A stretch of 60,048 nucleotides of DNA from Nocardioides alcanivorans. GTDB lineage: Bacteria; Actinomycetota; Actinomycetes; Propionibacteriales; Nocardioidaceae. The notes below the pieces were generated by a model. That model had not been told where the DNA came from. It saw only the letters and a list, made by a program, of their open reading frames with translations, and searched no databases. The position numbers and the translations under genes were made by a program. The stretch spans positions 1-60,048 of the forward strand of contig NZ_JAKGRW010000045.1 in assembly GCF_021555175.1 (NCBI RefSeq), given 5' to 3'. Below are positions 32,692 through 42,328 of this stretch, in pieces (the stretch's first letter is position 1; each line of letters begins with the position of its first letter).

Positions 32692-33402
32692 ATGAGCAAC
32701 CGAGCTGACGGCCGCACCGACGACGCCCTCCGAGACATCAAACTGACCCGCAACTGGTTGGACCATCCGGCCGGCTCCGTCCTCGTCGAGTTCGGACGCA
32801 CCCGGGTGCTGTGTGCCGCCTCGGCGTCCGAAGGGGTGCCGCGGTGGCGCAAGGGCTCGGGGCTCGGCTGGGTGACCGCCGAATACGCCATGCTGCCGGC
32901 ATCGACCAACACCCGCTCCGACCGTGAGTCGGTCAAGGGGCGCATCGGTGGCCGCACCCATGAGATCTCCCGTCTGATCGGCCGCTCGCTGCGGGCGGTC
33001 ATCGACTACAAGGCGCTGGGGGAGAACACCATCCAGATCGACTGCGACGTGCTGCAGGCCGACGGTGGCACGCGTACGGCGGCCATCACCGGGGCGTACG
33101 TCGCCCTGGCAGACGCCTGCCGCCACCTGGGCGTCGAGAAGGCGCTCACCGGCTCCGTTGCGGCGGTCTCGGTCGGCATCATCGACGGCACCCCGCGACT
33201 CGACCTGCCCTACGAGGAGGACGTGCGCGCGGAGACCGACATGAACGTCGTGATGACCGGCGCCGGCTCCTTCGTCGAGGTGCAGGGCACCGCTGAGGGC
33301 GCTGCCTTCGACCGCGCCGAACTCGATGCGCTGCTCGACCTGGCGACCAAGGGTTGCGCCGACCTCACCCTGCGGCAGTTGCAGGCACTCGCCGATGGCT
33401 GA
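32692..33402 (+). CDS. rph: Ribonuclease PH
   Basis: 236 residues. The phosphate-dependent exoribonuclease motifs include FGRTRVLCAASA, GWVTAEYAMLPAST, EISRLIGRSLRAVID and IDCDVLQADGGTRTAAITGAYVAL. It trims the 3' ends of tRNA precursors. The ATG at 32692 is used; a GTG two codons upstream is also possible. The stop overlaps the rdgB start by 8 bases. Confidence 0.96.
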   Translation: MSNRADGRTDDALRDIKLTRNWLDHPAGSVLVEFGRTRVLCAASASEGVPRWRKGSGLGWVTAEYAMLPASTNTRSDRESVKGRIGGRTHEISRLIGRSLRAVIDYKALGENTIQIDCDVLQADGGTRTAAITGAYVALADACRHLGVEKALTGSVAAVSVGIIDGTPRLDLPYEEDVRAETDMNVVMTGAGSFVEVQGTAEGAAFDRAELDALLDLATKGCADLTLRQLQALADG

Positions 33403-34005
33403 GGCCGTCATCTTCCTGGCTTCACGCAACCGCAAGAAGCTGGAGGAGATGGAGCGGATCCTCGCGCCGCTGGTCCCCGGTGTCCGGGTGCTGGGGATCG
33501 ATGACGTCGAGGCCTACGACGAGCCCGTCGAGGACCAGCCCGACTTCGCTGGCAACGCGCTGCTCAAGGCACGCGCGGGTGCTGCCGTCACGGGCCTGCC
33601 CTCGCTTGCCGACGACTCCGGCCTGTGCGTGGACGCGCTCAACGGGATGCCGGGCGTGCTCTCCGCGCGATGGTCGGGGCCGCCGAAGTCAGACGAGCGG
33701 AACAATGCGTTGTTGCTGGCCCAGCTCGAGGACGTGCCTGACGAACGTCGTGGTGCCTACTTCACCTGTGCGGTTGCGCTGTGTCTGCCCGACGGCACCG
33801 AGCACGTCGTGCACGGCCGCATGAACGGCCGGATCATCCGGACGACCCGGGGAGCGGGGGCTTCGGCTACGACGTGCTCTTCTGTGCCGCCGGCCACGAG
33901 CTGACCAGCGCCGAGCTCACCCGCGAGGAGAAGGACGCGATCTCGCACCGAGGCAAGGCCATGGCCGAGATCGCTCCCGTGGTGGCGGCGGCGCTCGACT
34001 CCTGA
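33395..34005 (+). CDS. rdgB: XTP/dITP diphosphatase, RdgB/HAM1 family (one frameshift)
   Basis: About 203 residues when repaired. The N-terminus FLASRNRKKLEEMERIL and the central DDSGLCVDALNGMPGVLSARWSG are the family motifs. The frame breaks at 33849-33852 (gggg); one added G gives TRGSGGFGYDVLFCAAGHEL, the conserved catalytic block, and ends RGKAMAEIAPVV. It removes non-canonical purine nucleotides. ATG at 33395 overlapping rph. Confidence 0.92.
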
Positions 34006-34041
34006 GCCTGCTCGTCGGCACCGGTCGACACCTGCAACGCA

Positions 34042-34077
34042 ACGAGGCCCATCACCTGCACAGGTGATGGGCCTCGT
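34042..34077. terminator. Bidirectional terminator
   Basis: A 17-bp perfect stem, 34042-34058 with 34061-34077, around a two-base loop as written (a realistic loop would open the inner pairs). It lies between the convergent rdgB and Gln/Pro-rich protein genes. Confidence 0.88.
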
Positions 34078-34122
34078 GCCTGCCGTGGCCGGCCGACCAG
34101 GGGGCCGGCGTACGGCGTCAAC

Positions 34123-35082
34123 TCACTGGAAGTCCCAGCTGGAGATGATCTCGTCGAACTGATCGGCGACGTCGGACTCGTCGTTGGGCTGGAAGCTCAA
34201 GGTGATGGCGTAGGCCGTGTCACCGCTGACCAGCAGGTGGGCGATCTGCACGATGTCGACGCCCTGACCGTTGTCACGCTCGAAGCGGACCCCGATGCTC
34301 TCCTGGCCGTCGACCGTGATCGACGCGGTGTCCTGCGGAGTGGCCCCGCCGGTGGCCTGCGTCATCGTCTGCACCCAGGTGTCCTTGAGGTCCTCCGGGC
34401 TGCTGGCACCGCCGGCAGCCTGGGTCTCGACGATCATGTTGGCGCGGCTGCCCTGGAGTTGGCTGCCCCAGGCAATGACGGTGTCGATGGTCGGCGTGCC
34501 CGCGGCGCTCGGGTCGTCGCTCGCGTCGATCCATCCCTCGGGCAGCGCGTAGGTGTATCCCTGACCGGAGACGGAGTCGCCGTTGGTGTCCGGCCCGTCG
34601 GACGTCGGGTCGTCGGTGGTCGGGTCGTCCGTCGGGTCCTCCGTGGTCGGGTCGTCCGTCGGGTCCTCGGTGGGGTCCGTGGTCTCGCTGGTGTTCTCGT
34701 CGGCCTTCTTGTCGTCATCGTCGTCACCGGTGAACACGATGGCGGCGGCGATGCCACCACCGATCAGCACCAGGACGGCCACGACGATGCCGATGATCAG
34801 ACCGGTCTTCTTCTTCGGCGGTTCGCCGCCACCGGCAGGACCGGACTGCCCGAACTGTCCGGGCGGCTGCTGGCCGCCCCACTGGCCCGGTTGCGGCTGC
34901 TGTGCGGCGAACTGCTGGGTGGGCTGCTGCTGACCCCACTGCTGCGGCGCCTGCTGGGTGGGCTGGTCACCGGGCTGCTGGCCCCACGGCTGTTCGCCGG
35001 GCTGCTGACCGCCGGGCTGCTGACCCCACGGCTGGTCGCCGGGCTGCTGGCCCCACGGCTGGTTGGGCGGCTGGTTGTTCAC
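34123..35082 (-). CDS. Gln/Pro-rich membrane-anchored protein with extracytoplasmic domain
   Basis: 319 residues. The cytoplasmic N-terminus (about 1-90) contains tandem repeats of QPWGQQPGD type. One transmembrane helix follows (about 95-115, LIIGIVVAVLVLIGGGIAAAIVF), then an Asp/Thr-rich linker of TDDPT type. A C-terminal globular domain starts near VSGQGYTYALPEGWIDA. That domain resembles actinobacterial secreted DUFs often beside tRNA or envelope genes, but I do not recognise it. ATG at 35082. The acidic linker suggests an exported or surface-exposed domain. Confidence 0.82.
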   Translation of the reverse strand: MNNQPPNQPWGQQPGDQPWGQQPGGQQPGEQPWGQQPGDQPTQQAPQQWGQQQPTQQFAAQQPQPGQWGGQQPPGQFGQSGPAGGGEPPKKKTGLIIGIVVAVLVLIGGGIAAAIVFTGDDDDDKKADENTSETTDPTEDPTDDPTTEDPTDDPTTDDPTSDGPDTNGDSVSGQGYTYALPEGWIDASDDPSAAGTPTIDTVIAWGSQLQGSRANMIVETQAAGGASSPEDLKDTWVQTMTQATGGATPQDTASITVDGQESIGVRFERDNGQGVDIVQIAHLLVSGDTAYAITLSFQPNDESDVADQFDEIISSWDFQ

Positions 35083-35110
35083 GAAGACTCCTCGTGGGTG
35101 TGGATGGTTG

Positions 35111-35192
35111 TGCCGAAGGAGGGACTCGAACCCTCATGCCCAAAGGCACAGGTACCTAAAACCTGCGTGTCTGCCAGTTCCACCACTTCGGC
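35111..35192 (-). tRNA. tRNA-Leu (anticodon TAG)
   Basis: Class II tRNA on the minus strand. The acceptor GCCGAAG pairs with CTTCGGC. The anticodon loop TTTAGGT gives TAG. A variable arm and a normal T loop (GGTTCGAGTCC) are present. CCA is not encoded. Confidence 0.92.
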
Positions 35193-35249
35193 GTGACGGG
35201 AGTTGCCATTCTCGACCGCTGAACCCCGCCGTTCAACGGTGCACGCCGA

Positions 35250-35726
35250 TCAGTCCAGGCCGAGATCCCGGCGCAACTTGGCGACGTGGCCGGTCGCGCG
35301 CACGTTGTACTGCGCCACCACGACCGTGCCGGCCTCGTCGAGCACGATCGTGCTGCGGATCACACCTTGGACGAGCTTGCCGTAGAGCTTCTTCTCCCCG
35401 AAGGCGCCCCAAGCCGTCATCACGGCCTTGTCGGTGTCGGAGAGCAGCGTGATCGTCAACGAGTCGCGCTCGCGGAACTTCGCGAGCTTCTCGGGCTTGT
35501 CGGGCGAGATGCCGAGCACCTCATATCCGGCTGCCTTCAGGGAGTCGAGCGACTCAGTGAAGTCGCACGCCTGCTTGGTGCAGCCCGGCGTCATCGCTGC
35601 CGGGTAGAAGTAGACGATCACCTTGCGGCCCCGCAGGTCGGACAACGTCACCTCGTTGCCGTCGTCGCTGGGGAGGGTGAAGTCGGGGGCGAGGTCGCCA
35701 GCGGAGAGGCGTGTCTGCTCGGTCAC
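35250..35726 (-). CDS. bcp: Thiol peroxidase / peroxiredoxin Bcp
   Basis: 158 residues. The peroxidatic Cys is in AAMTPGCTKQACDFTESLD, with a nearby second Cys as in Bcp/PrxQ proteins. The start LAPDFTLPSDDGNEVTL and ending RSTIVLDEAGTVV are typical. It reduces hydroperoxides using thioredoxin-like donors. The GTG at 35726 is chosen; an in-frame ATG 17 codons upstream is possible. Confidence 0.9.
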   Translation of the reverse strand: MTEQTRLSAGDLAPDFTLPSDDGNEVTLSDLRGRKVIVYFYPAAMTPGCTKQACDFTESLDSLKAAGYEVLGISPDKPEKLAKFRERDSLTITLLSDTDKAVMTAWGAFGEKKLYGKLVQGVIRSTIVLDEAGTVVVAQYNVRATGHVAKLRRDLGLD

Positions 35727-35806
35727 ATCGGGTCCTTCGTCGTCGGAGACTCGTGGCGACCGTATCGCGGCGCCCATGATGGTTGCCTGCTTGGTAGCCT
35801 TCGCGG

Positions 35807-36055
35807 GTGAGCAACGAGATGAACGCCCTGGAAGCGGAGATGGAGGCGACCCGCGAGCGGCTCGCCGCGACCATCGACCAGCTGGTCCACCGGACCAGCC
35901 CCAAGACGATCGCCAACCGGCAGGTGGCCAGCGTGAAGGCCCACTTCGTCGACACGGAGACTGGTCAGCCGCGCACCGACAACATCCTCAAGGTCGTCGG
36001 TGGCGTCGTCGGCACCATCGTGGTGCTGCGCATCATCCGCAAGATCGTCAGCTGA
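35807..36055 (+). CDS. DUF3618 small membrane protein
   Basis: 82 residues. A helical N-terminus (EAEMEATRERLAATIDQLVHRTSP) is followed by a C-terminal transmembrane helix (about 62-80, KVVGGVVGTIVVLRIIRKI). DUF3618 proteins are small actinobacterial proteins with this layout and no known role. GTG start at 35807. The GroES-like gene starts 8 bases downstream. Confidence 0.82.
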   Translation: MSNEMNALEAEMEATRERLAATIDQLVHRTSPKTIANRQVASVKAHFVDTETGQPRTDNILKVVGGVVGTIVVLRIIRKIVS

Positions 36056-36063
36056 TCCCTCCT

Positions 36064-36387
36064 GTGAGCGACAAGACGCCCATCAAGATGCTCCATGACC
36101 GGATCATGGTCGAGATCGACCGTGAGTCCGGCGAACGCCGCTCGTCAGGCGGCATCGTCATTCCGGCGACCGCGGCCATGGGCGGACGCCGCCTCGCATG
36201 GTCACGGGTGGTGGCGATCGGCCCGCACGTGCGGGCTGTCGAGGCCGGTGACCGGGTCCTCTTCGACCCCGAGGACAAGTCCGAGGTCGAGGTGAACGGC
36301 GACGTCTACGTCGTGATGCGTGAACGTGACGTGCATGCGGTCGCTGCCGACCGTCTGGGTGAGGCATCGGCGGGCCTCTATCTGTGA
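36064..36387 (+). CDS. GroES-like co-chaperonin protein
   Basis: 107 residues, a single Cpn10 domain: MLHDRIMVEIDRESGERRSSGGIVIP, AIGPHVRAVEAGDRVLFDPEDKSEVEVNGD and VYVVMRERDVHAV. The mobile-loop and roof regions are recognisable but diverged. No groEL is adjacent, so it may be an accessory GroES paralogue rather than the housekeeping one. GTG start at 36064. tRNA-Lys is 64 bases downstream. Confidence 0.82.
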   Translation: MSDKTPIKMLHDRIMVEIDRESGERRSSGGIVIPATAAMGGRRLAWSRVVAIGPHVRAVEAGDRVLFDPEDKSEVEVNGDVYVVMRERDVHAVAADRLGEASAGLYL

Positions 36388-36451
36388 CCGCAGGGCAGTG
36401 GCCCGATTTCGCGCGGTCATGTCTCCGGTGCTAATGTTTTCCACGTCGCAA

Positions 36452-36524
<73 letters not shown>

Positions 36525-36531
36525 CCGATGG

Positions 36532-36558
36532 AAGCCCCCAGCATCACGCTGGGGGCTT
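36532..36558 (+). terminator. Rho-independent terminator of tRNA-Lys
   Basis: Perfect 11-bp stem aagcccccagc/gctgggggctt with loop atcac, followed by a T-rich tract tcttgttgtt. Confidence 0.92.
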
Positions 36559-36645
36559 TCTTGTTGTTCCCGTTCAGTCGAAGCAGAGGTGATGTGACCA
36601 TCATCTCTGTGTAATGTGCACATGGCGTGGATAGGAGGAGGCCGG

Positions 36646-38079
36646 ATGGCTGATTCGGTCACCCCACCCCGGGGTCTGTTGGTGGTGCTGTGCAGCGCCG
36701 GCATCGTCGTTTCGATGATGCACACGGTGATCGTGCCCCTGGTGCCCCAGCTTCCGGTGCTCCTCGAGACCGATCCTGCCCATGCCTACTGGGCCGTCAC
36801 CGTGACTCTCCTGGCCGCTGCGGTGCTCACCCCGATCGCTGGGCGGCTGGGCGACATGTTCGGCAAGAAGCGGATCCTGATCTGCACTCTGCTCTGCTTG
36901 ACCGCGGGGGCGGTGGTCAGCGCGCTGGCCGACTCGATCCTCACGATGGTGATCGGCCGCGGTCTGCAAGGAGCTGCCTCCGGGGCCGTCGCGCTCGGCA
37001 TCAGCATCCTGCGCGACGAGCTCCCCAAGGAGCGGGTGGGTCCCGCAATCGCCCTGATGAGCTCGAGCATGGGCCTGGGTGGTGCGATCGGGCTCCCGAT
37101 CGCTGCGGTCATCGCCGACGCCACCAACTGGCACGCACTCTTCTGGATCGCCGGGGCAATGAGCCTCCTCTGCCTCGTCGCGGTGATCTGGCTGGTGCCA
37201 GAGTCGCCCGTGAAGTCGCCGGGACGCTTCGACGTGGTCGGCTCGATCGGTCTGGCCGCCGGTCTGGTCTGCCTGATGCTCGGCACCACGCGCGGCAACC
37301 AGGAGGGCTGGACGAGTCCCCTCATCATCGGACTGTTCGCGGCTGCGGTGGTCATCTTCCCGATCTGGGGCTGGCACCAGCTGCGTCAACGCGAGCCCCT
37401 GGTCGACCTCCGGGTCTCGGCACGGCCGCAGGTGCTCTTCACCAACATCGCCTCAATCGCGGTCGGATTCACGATGTACGGCACGTCGTTGATCTGCACC
37501 CAGATCCTGATGGCACCGGAGGAGAGCGGCTACGGGCTCGGGCTGAGCATGGTGGAGACCGGTCTCGTGACGGCGCCGGGTGGCGTCATGATGTTCATCT
37601 TCTCCCGGATCGGCGCGAAGGTGTCCGCGGCCCGCGGTCCACGGACCTCCTTGCTGGCCGGCACCGTGATCATCGGCCTCGGCTATGCGCTCGCCGTCGT
37701 GACCCACACCCACCTGGCCACGGTGGTGATGATCGCGGTCCTCGTCAGTGCCGGCATCGGCATGGCCTTCGCCGCGATGCCTGCACTCATCATGGGGGCC
37801 GTGCCGGTCACGGAGACCGCGGCGGCAAACGGCCTCAACTCGTTGATGCGTTCGCTCGGAACCACGAGCTCGGCCGCAGTGCTCTCCGCCGTACTGTCGG
37901 CATCCACGGTCGTGGTCGCCGGTGACCAGATGGCGTCGGGTTCGGCCATCACCCGCAGCTTCGTGGTGTGTCTGGGCGCCTCGGTGCTCGCCCTGGCACT
38001 CAGCTCCCTGATCCCGCGTCGTGGTTCAGCCGAGCAGCTCGAGCACGGCCCGAGCGGCGTCGTGGCCGCCAAGTCCTGA
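36646..38079 (+). CDS. MFS transporter, DHA2-like, probable drug exporter
   Basis: 477 residues with about 14 transmembrane helices. The loop 2-3 motif is GRLGDMFGKKR (MFS motif A), followed by IGRGLQGAASGA. The size and helix number match 14-TMS proton antiporters of the EmrB/QacA type that export drugs or small metabolites. The ATG at 36646 has a strong aggagg upstream and is preferred over an ATG 10 codons earlier. Its last 54 bases overlap the convergent flavoprotein gene. Confidence 0.9.
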   Translation: MADSVTPPRGLLVVLCSAGIVVSMMHTVIVPLVPQLPVLLETDPAHAYWAVTVTLLAAAVLTPIAGRLGDMFGKKRILICTLLCLTAGAVVSALADSILTMVIGRGLQGAASGAVALGISILRDELPKERVGPAIALMSSSMGLGGAIGLPIAAVIADATNWHALFWIAGAMSLLCLVAVIWLVPESPVKSPGRFDVVGSIGLAAGLVCLMLGTTRGNQEGWTSPLIIGLFAAAVVIFPIWGWHQLRQREPLVDLRVSARPQVLFTNIASIAVGFTMYGTSLICTQILMAPEESGYGLGLSMVETGLVTAPGGVMMFIFSRIGAKVSAARGPRTSLLAGTVIIGLGYALAVVTHTHLATVVMIAVLVSAGIGMAFAAMPALIMGAVPVTETAAANGLNSLMRSLGTTSSAAVLSAVLSASTVVVAGDQMASGSAITRSFVVCLGASVLALALSSLIPRRGSAEQLEHGPSGVVAAKS

Positions 38080-39572
38080 CACAGCGCCGCCTCGACGGGC
38101 ACCTGAACCACAGACGAGCAGGTGGGGCACGTCGGTCTCGACGCCCCAGCGCTGTGCTGGCGTCTCGAGGGGTTCGCCCGCGGTCGCCCACGGCCACGCC
38201 AGGTCACCGTGGAAGATGTGGCCGCCAGGCATGGCCAGGTCGGCTTCGATGTCTTGCGGCACCTTCGCCTCGATGCAGGGATCGCCGTGGACGTCGCGCG
38301 CCATGCACGACTCAAGGGGTTCGGCCAGATGGGCGTCGATCGCGGCCACGGCGCGGCGTACGGCCTCGTCCTTGGCGCCGGGCCGGTCGAACAGCGGTGC
38401 CGGAGTGTGCAACCCGAAGTAGGTGAGCGTGTGACCCGGGTGGCCACCCATGATCGACCGGTCGGTCAGGGAGTGGCAGTAGATCTCGCCGGGCATCGGA
38501 TCGGGGACCTGACCGGCTGCCGCCCGGGTGTGGGCCCGCTGCAGGAGGCTGAACTCCTCGGCCACGTGCAGCGTGCCGGCGAGAGCGATCTCGGGGTCGG
38601 CACCGGACTTCAGGCGTGGAAGACGGTCGAGCAGGAAGTTGATCTTGAGCTGGGCACCGATAGGCTTTGCCGCGTGGGCATCACTGCCCAACAACCGCTG
38701 CAGCACCCACGGCGCGACGCCGCTGAGCACCACCCGGGCCCGAGCGCGGTGTCGGGTGCCGCCTTGGGCCCACTCCACCTCTGCGCCATCGTCCGCGACG
38801 ACGACGCGGCGTACGTCGGCACTCGTCCGGATGTCGGCACCTGCGGTACTGGCTGCCCGGGCAAGGGCGTCGGTGACGGCACCCATTCCGCCGACGGGCA
38901 CCCGCCACTCGCCGGTGCCGTTGCCGATGAGGTGGTAGAGGAAGCAGCGGTTCTGCACCAAGGAGGGGAGTCGAGATCGGCGAAGGTGCCGATCAGCGCG
39001 TCGGTGGCGACCACGCCCCGGACGGTGTCGTCGGTGAAGCTTTGACGGATGACCTCGCCGAGCGGACGCTCGATGAGGCTCGCCCAGACGCCGGGGTCGA
39101 CCTGGTCGGAGAGGCTCCGGACGCGGGGCAGGGGGTCGAGCAGCGTCGGGGCCACCGCGTCAGCGACCGTGGCAACGTCGGCATAGAAGCGTTGCCACGC
39201 GCCGTACTCCGCATCGCTCCCGGTGAGCGCCCGGAAGGAGGCGGCCGTGGCCGGTCCCTCGGGGCGCTCGACCAGTAGGCCGCCGTGGCGGCCGGCGCGC
39301 GTCCACGGGGTGTAGGACGCGACGGAGCGGGAGGCGAGGCGGAGGTTGAGGTCGAGATCGGCCATGAGCGCTTCGGGCATGAGCGACACGAGGTAGGAGT
39401 AGCGCGACAGCCGTGGCGGCAGGCCGGGGAAGGCCTGGGCCGAGACGGCCGCACCACCGGTGTGGGGGAGCCGCTCGAGCAGCACCACGTCGAGTCCGGC
39501 TCGGGCAAGAAGAGCGGCGGAGGTGAGGCCGTTGTGGCCACCGCCGACGATCACCACGTCATGGGAGCTCAT
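38026..39572 (-). CDS. Phytoene-desaturase-like FAD oxidoreductase (one frameshift)
   Basis: About 515 residues when repaired. The dinucleotide-binding VVIVGGGHNGLTSAALLARAGLDVVLLER opens the protein. The middle (FLYHLIGNGTGEWRVPVGGMGAVTDAL) and the end (HLLVCGSGARRGGAVSGLGGHDAAR) are those of the NAD(P)/FAD amine-oxidase/carotenoid-desaturase family. The frame breaks at 38964-38967 (gggg on the plus strand); one added base gives DLDSPSLVQNRCFLYH. The substrate is unknown. Its end overlaps the MFS gene by 54 bases. Confidence 0.87.
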
Positions 39573-39640
39573 GGTCGAGACGTTAGCGGTCAGCTCCGAC
39601 CGACGTCACGGACACGGACCCAGACAGAAGGCACTGCCGG

Positions 39641-41029
39641 TCAGCGGCTCTTGACGAACTTCAGCTTCTTGAGTGGGTTGCCCTTGGCGATCGAGCCACA
39701 GTTGTCGGGGGCCGCCCGATCACCGAAGCGGGAGAGCAGCCAGGTGTAGGCCTCGGGCAGCCAGACCGCGATCGACGTGAAGTGAGTGAGCTTGTATTCG
39801 CGGTACTGCACGTCGACGCCGGCCTTGCAGTAGCGGCGAGCCATCGTGCGCACGTCGCCGGCGATCATCACACCGTCGCCCTTGCCGATGCCTGGCTTGT
39901 CTCCCTTGGTGCCCTCACCCTCGCCCCACGTGCCCTGGCCGATGAACATCGGGCCACTCGGCGTGCCGTGGGTGGAGAGGATCAGCTTGTTGGCGATCTT
40001 GACGAACGGCCTGACCTTCTCGGGCCGGTCGTAGCGGGGCTTCACCATGTCCTTCCACATCAAGCCCTTGTATTTTCCGAGGACCTTGCTGATCGGGGCC
40101 TTGCGCATCTCCTTGAAGATCTGTCGACCACGCTTGTTGAGGTAGGGCGTCAGGTCGATGCCCTCGGCCCGGCTGACCCCGATGATCGCCATCGGCATCA
40201 CGCCTGCCCAGGTACTGGAACCCTCGACGTAACGGAGGTTCCGGCCCGGGTGCACCAGCACCCCACCCATGGCGGTGCCGACGATGCGTCGGGCGATGGC
40301 GGGAGCGTAGGTCGCGGCGAGCTCTGCTGCCCAGCCGGACCCGATGGCACCTCCTGAGTAGCCGAACAGGCCGATGGGGGTCCTCTTGCCCACGCCCGTC
40401 AGCGGTGTCCGGTGCAGCGCACGCAGCGAGTCGAGGGTGGTGTAGCCGTACTCGGGCCCGGCCGCGAAGTTGGCGGTCTGCCCCTGGGTGTCGGGGATGT
40501 TGACCGTGTAGCCCGCGAGCAGGGCGGGCGCGATCAACAGCGTCTCGACGTTGACGATCGCCGGACCCAGCCCCTTGCCTCCGGCGATGGAGGTGGAGGG
40601 TTGGTCGGCGGGATTCAGCGAGTCGTAGAACGACTGGTAGGAGATCACCTTCGACGTGCCGAGGGGCACCACCGGGCGGACGACCGTGGTGGCGTTGACG
40701 ACCTTCCGGCGCTTGAAGTCACGAGTGACGTAGAGGATCTGCACCGCTCGCAGCGGCAGTTTGAGCCCCTGGATGCTGTAGGGGACGGTTCGGGTCCTCA
40801 GCACGGTGCCCGGCTTCACCTTCGTGAGTGACTTCCGCCACCTGTAGAAGGGATCGTCGAGAGTGCCCGGTCCGCTCGCCGCCTTGGCTGCAGCCGGGGT
40901 GGGAGCGACCGCAGCGACGTACGACGTCCCTCCTGCCGCGCTGGTCGCGCTGGTCGGCGCGGTCAGCATCCCGAGGCCGAGCGCGACGGCCGTGAGCGTC
41001 GTCCCGATACGGCGAACTCGTGTCTTCAT
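39641..41029 (-). CDS. Secreted LIP-family lipase/esterase
   Basis: 462 residues. A signal peptide (about 1-31, ending SATSAAGG) precedes an alpha/beta-hydrolase domain. The nucleophile motif is GLFGYSGGAIGS, and the protein has the size and layout of secretory lipases of the CAL-A type (LIP family). Candidate Asp and His of the triad lie in the C-terminal third, e.g. YKLTHFTSIAVWLPE, which supplies the His. It should hydrolyse lipid esters outside the cell. ATG at 41029. Confidence 0.87.
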   Translation of the reverse strand: MKTRVRRIGTTLTAVALGLGMLTAPTSATSAAGGTSYVAAVAPTPAAAKAASGPGTLDDPFYRWRKSLTKVKPGTVLRTRTVPYSIQGLKLPLRAVQILYVTRDFKRRKVVNATTVVRPVVPLGTSKVISYQSFYDSLNPADQPSTSIAGGKGLGPAIVNVETLLIAPALLAGYTVNIPDTQGQTANFAAGPEYGYTTLDSLRALHRTPLTGVGKRTPIGLFGYSGGAIGSGWAAELAATYAPAIARRIVGTAMGGVLVHPGRNLRYVEGSSTWAGVMPMAIIGVSRAEGIDLTPYLNKRGRQIFKEMRKAPISKVLGKYKGLMWKDMVKPRYDRPEKVRPFVKIANKLILSTHGTPSGPMFIGQGTWGEGEGTKGDKPGIGKGDGVMIAGDVRTMARRYCKAGVDVQYREYKLTHFTSIAVWLPEAYTWLLSRFGDRAAPDNCGSIAKGNPLKKLKFVKSR

Positions 41030-41125
41030 GTTGGCAACCACGTCAGCTTGCAACGAGCCGGGGGCGTGGGTCGTTACGCGGACCAACGCCGAGGCCCGGC
41101 GGGGGTGGGGCTACGGTGCGTGGGC

Positions 41126-41437
41126 ATGCGTCACATGCCTTCATCTGAGATGGTCAGCCTCATCTCGTTCCTGGCGGTCCTGCTGATCTTCTTCAGCATC
41201 GACATCCGCAGCCGCGAGCCGAGCGACGACGACCCGTGGCATGCGCAACTCTTCGAGTGGACGTCGCGGATCGGCGGGGTCTCGACCGCTGTCGCGCTGA
41301 CGCTCGGCTGGATCGATCTCTTCCTGCCCGACGAGGGCAGCCCGATCCATGTTGCGTTGGTGGCGGGCCCCGGGTCGGTGGGTGTCATCTGTGCCGTCGT
41401 GCTCGGGCTGGAGATGCTCTGGCAGCGGGAGCGGTGA
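41126..41437 (+). CDS. Small predicted membrane protein, 103 aa
   Basis: Three hydrophobic stretches (about 9-25, 48-66 and 75-95) with short polar links containing SREPSDDDPW. No known motif. ATG at 41126. It is divergent from the lipase and followed by a bidirectional hairpin before tRNA-His. Function unknown; coding is supported by the hydrophobic pattern. Confidence 0.65.
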   Translation: MRHMPSSEMVSLISFLAVLLIFFSIDIRSREPSDDDPWHAQLFEWTSRIGGVSTAVALTLGWIDLFLPDEGSPIHVALVAGPGSVGVICAVVLGLEMLWQRER

Positions 41438-41470
41438 TCGAGCGGCGACGAGCTTCGGGAGAACGACGAC

Positions 41471-41499
41471 AGCGGGCCGGGAGAATCTCCCGGCCCGCT
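41471..41499. terminator. Bidirectional hairpin between small membrane protein and tRNA-His
   Basis: Near-perfect dyad with arms agcgggccgggag and ctcccggcccgct, with about three bases at the centre. Confidence 0.82.
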
Positions 41500-41510
41500 G
41501 TTCACCTGGG

Positions 41511-41582
41511 GTGAGTAACGGGACTCGAACCCGCGACATTCGCCACCACAAGGCGACGCTCTACCAGCTGAGCTATACCCAC
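41511..41582 (-). tRNA. tRNA-His (anticodon GTG)
   Basis: Minus strand. The acceptor GTGGGTA pairs with TACTCAC, giving the extra G at -1 typical of tRNA-His; the anticodon loop TTGTGGT gives GTG. It lies in the 3' flank of orn, whose apparent frame runs through it because of a likely indel. Confidence 0.93.
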
Positions 41583-41628
41583 CATGCCGGTTGCTTGCGC
41601 CAACCGGACGGAGAGATTGTAGCCATAG

Positions 41629-42263
41629 TCAGGGGTGGAAGGCGAATCGGGGTCGGCCAGGCCAGTCACGGAGCCGGCGTACTTCTGACCGATCGCCTTG
41701 GCGGTCTCGGAGTCGGGACCGGGAGCGGGCACGAAGACAGCCTCACGGTAGTAGCGCAGCTCCTCGATGCTCTCGCCGATGTCGGCCAGGGCGCGGTGGT
41801 TGCCGCGCTTCTCGGGGGACTGGAAGTAGGCGCGCGGGTACCAGCGGCGCGACAGCTCCTTGATGGAGGAGACGTCGACGATGCGGTAGTGGAGGAACGA
41901 TTCCAGCTCGGGCATGTCACGGGCCAGGAAGGCGCGGTCGGTGGCGACGGTGTTGCCGGCCAGTGGGGGCCTGGATCCGGCGGGGCAGTGTTCCTGGAGG
42001 TAGGCGAGGACCTGTTGCTCGGCCTCGGCCAAGGTGATGCCCCCGGCGAGCTCGGGGAGGAGACCCGAGGTGGTGTGCATGTCACGGACGAAGTCGCCCA
42101 TCTGCTCCAACGCCTCGGCCGGCGGCTTGATGATCAGGTCGATCCCCTCGCCCAGCACGTTGAGCTCGAAGTCGGTCACCAGGGCCGCCACCTCGATCAG
42201 CGCGTCAGCGCCGAGGTCGAGGCCAGTCATCTCGCAGTCGATCCACACCAGTCTGTCGTTCAC
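41629..42263 (-). CDS. orn: Oligoribonuclease (one probable frameshift at the end)
   Basis: About 211 residues. DEDDh motifs are LVWIDCEMTGLD, HTTSGL/AGNTVATDRAFLARDMP and the terminal HRALADIGESIEELRYY. It degrades 2- to 5-nt RNAs and pGpG in the cytoplasm. As given, the frame has no stop before running through tRNA-His to 41502. One added base in the run at 41632-41635 (gggg on the plus strand) yields a TGA at 41629 and a normal C-terminus, ending DSPSTP. GTG start at 42263. Confidence 0.88.
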
Positions 42264-42328
42264 GGCAACGACCCTACTCGCAGCCACCGACTCAGGTTGG
42301 TCTCAGGCTGTCCGCCTAGGCTCAGCCC

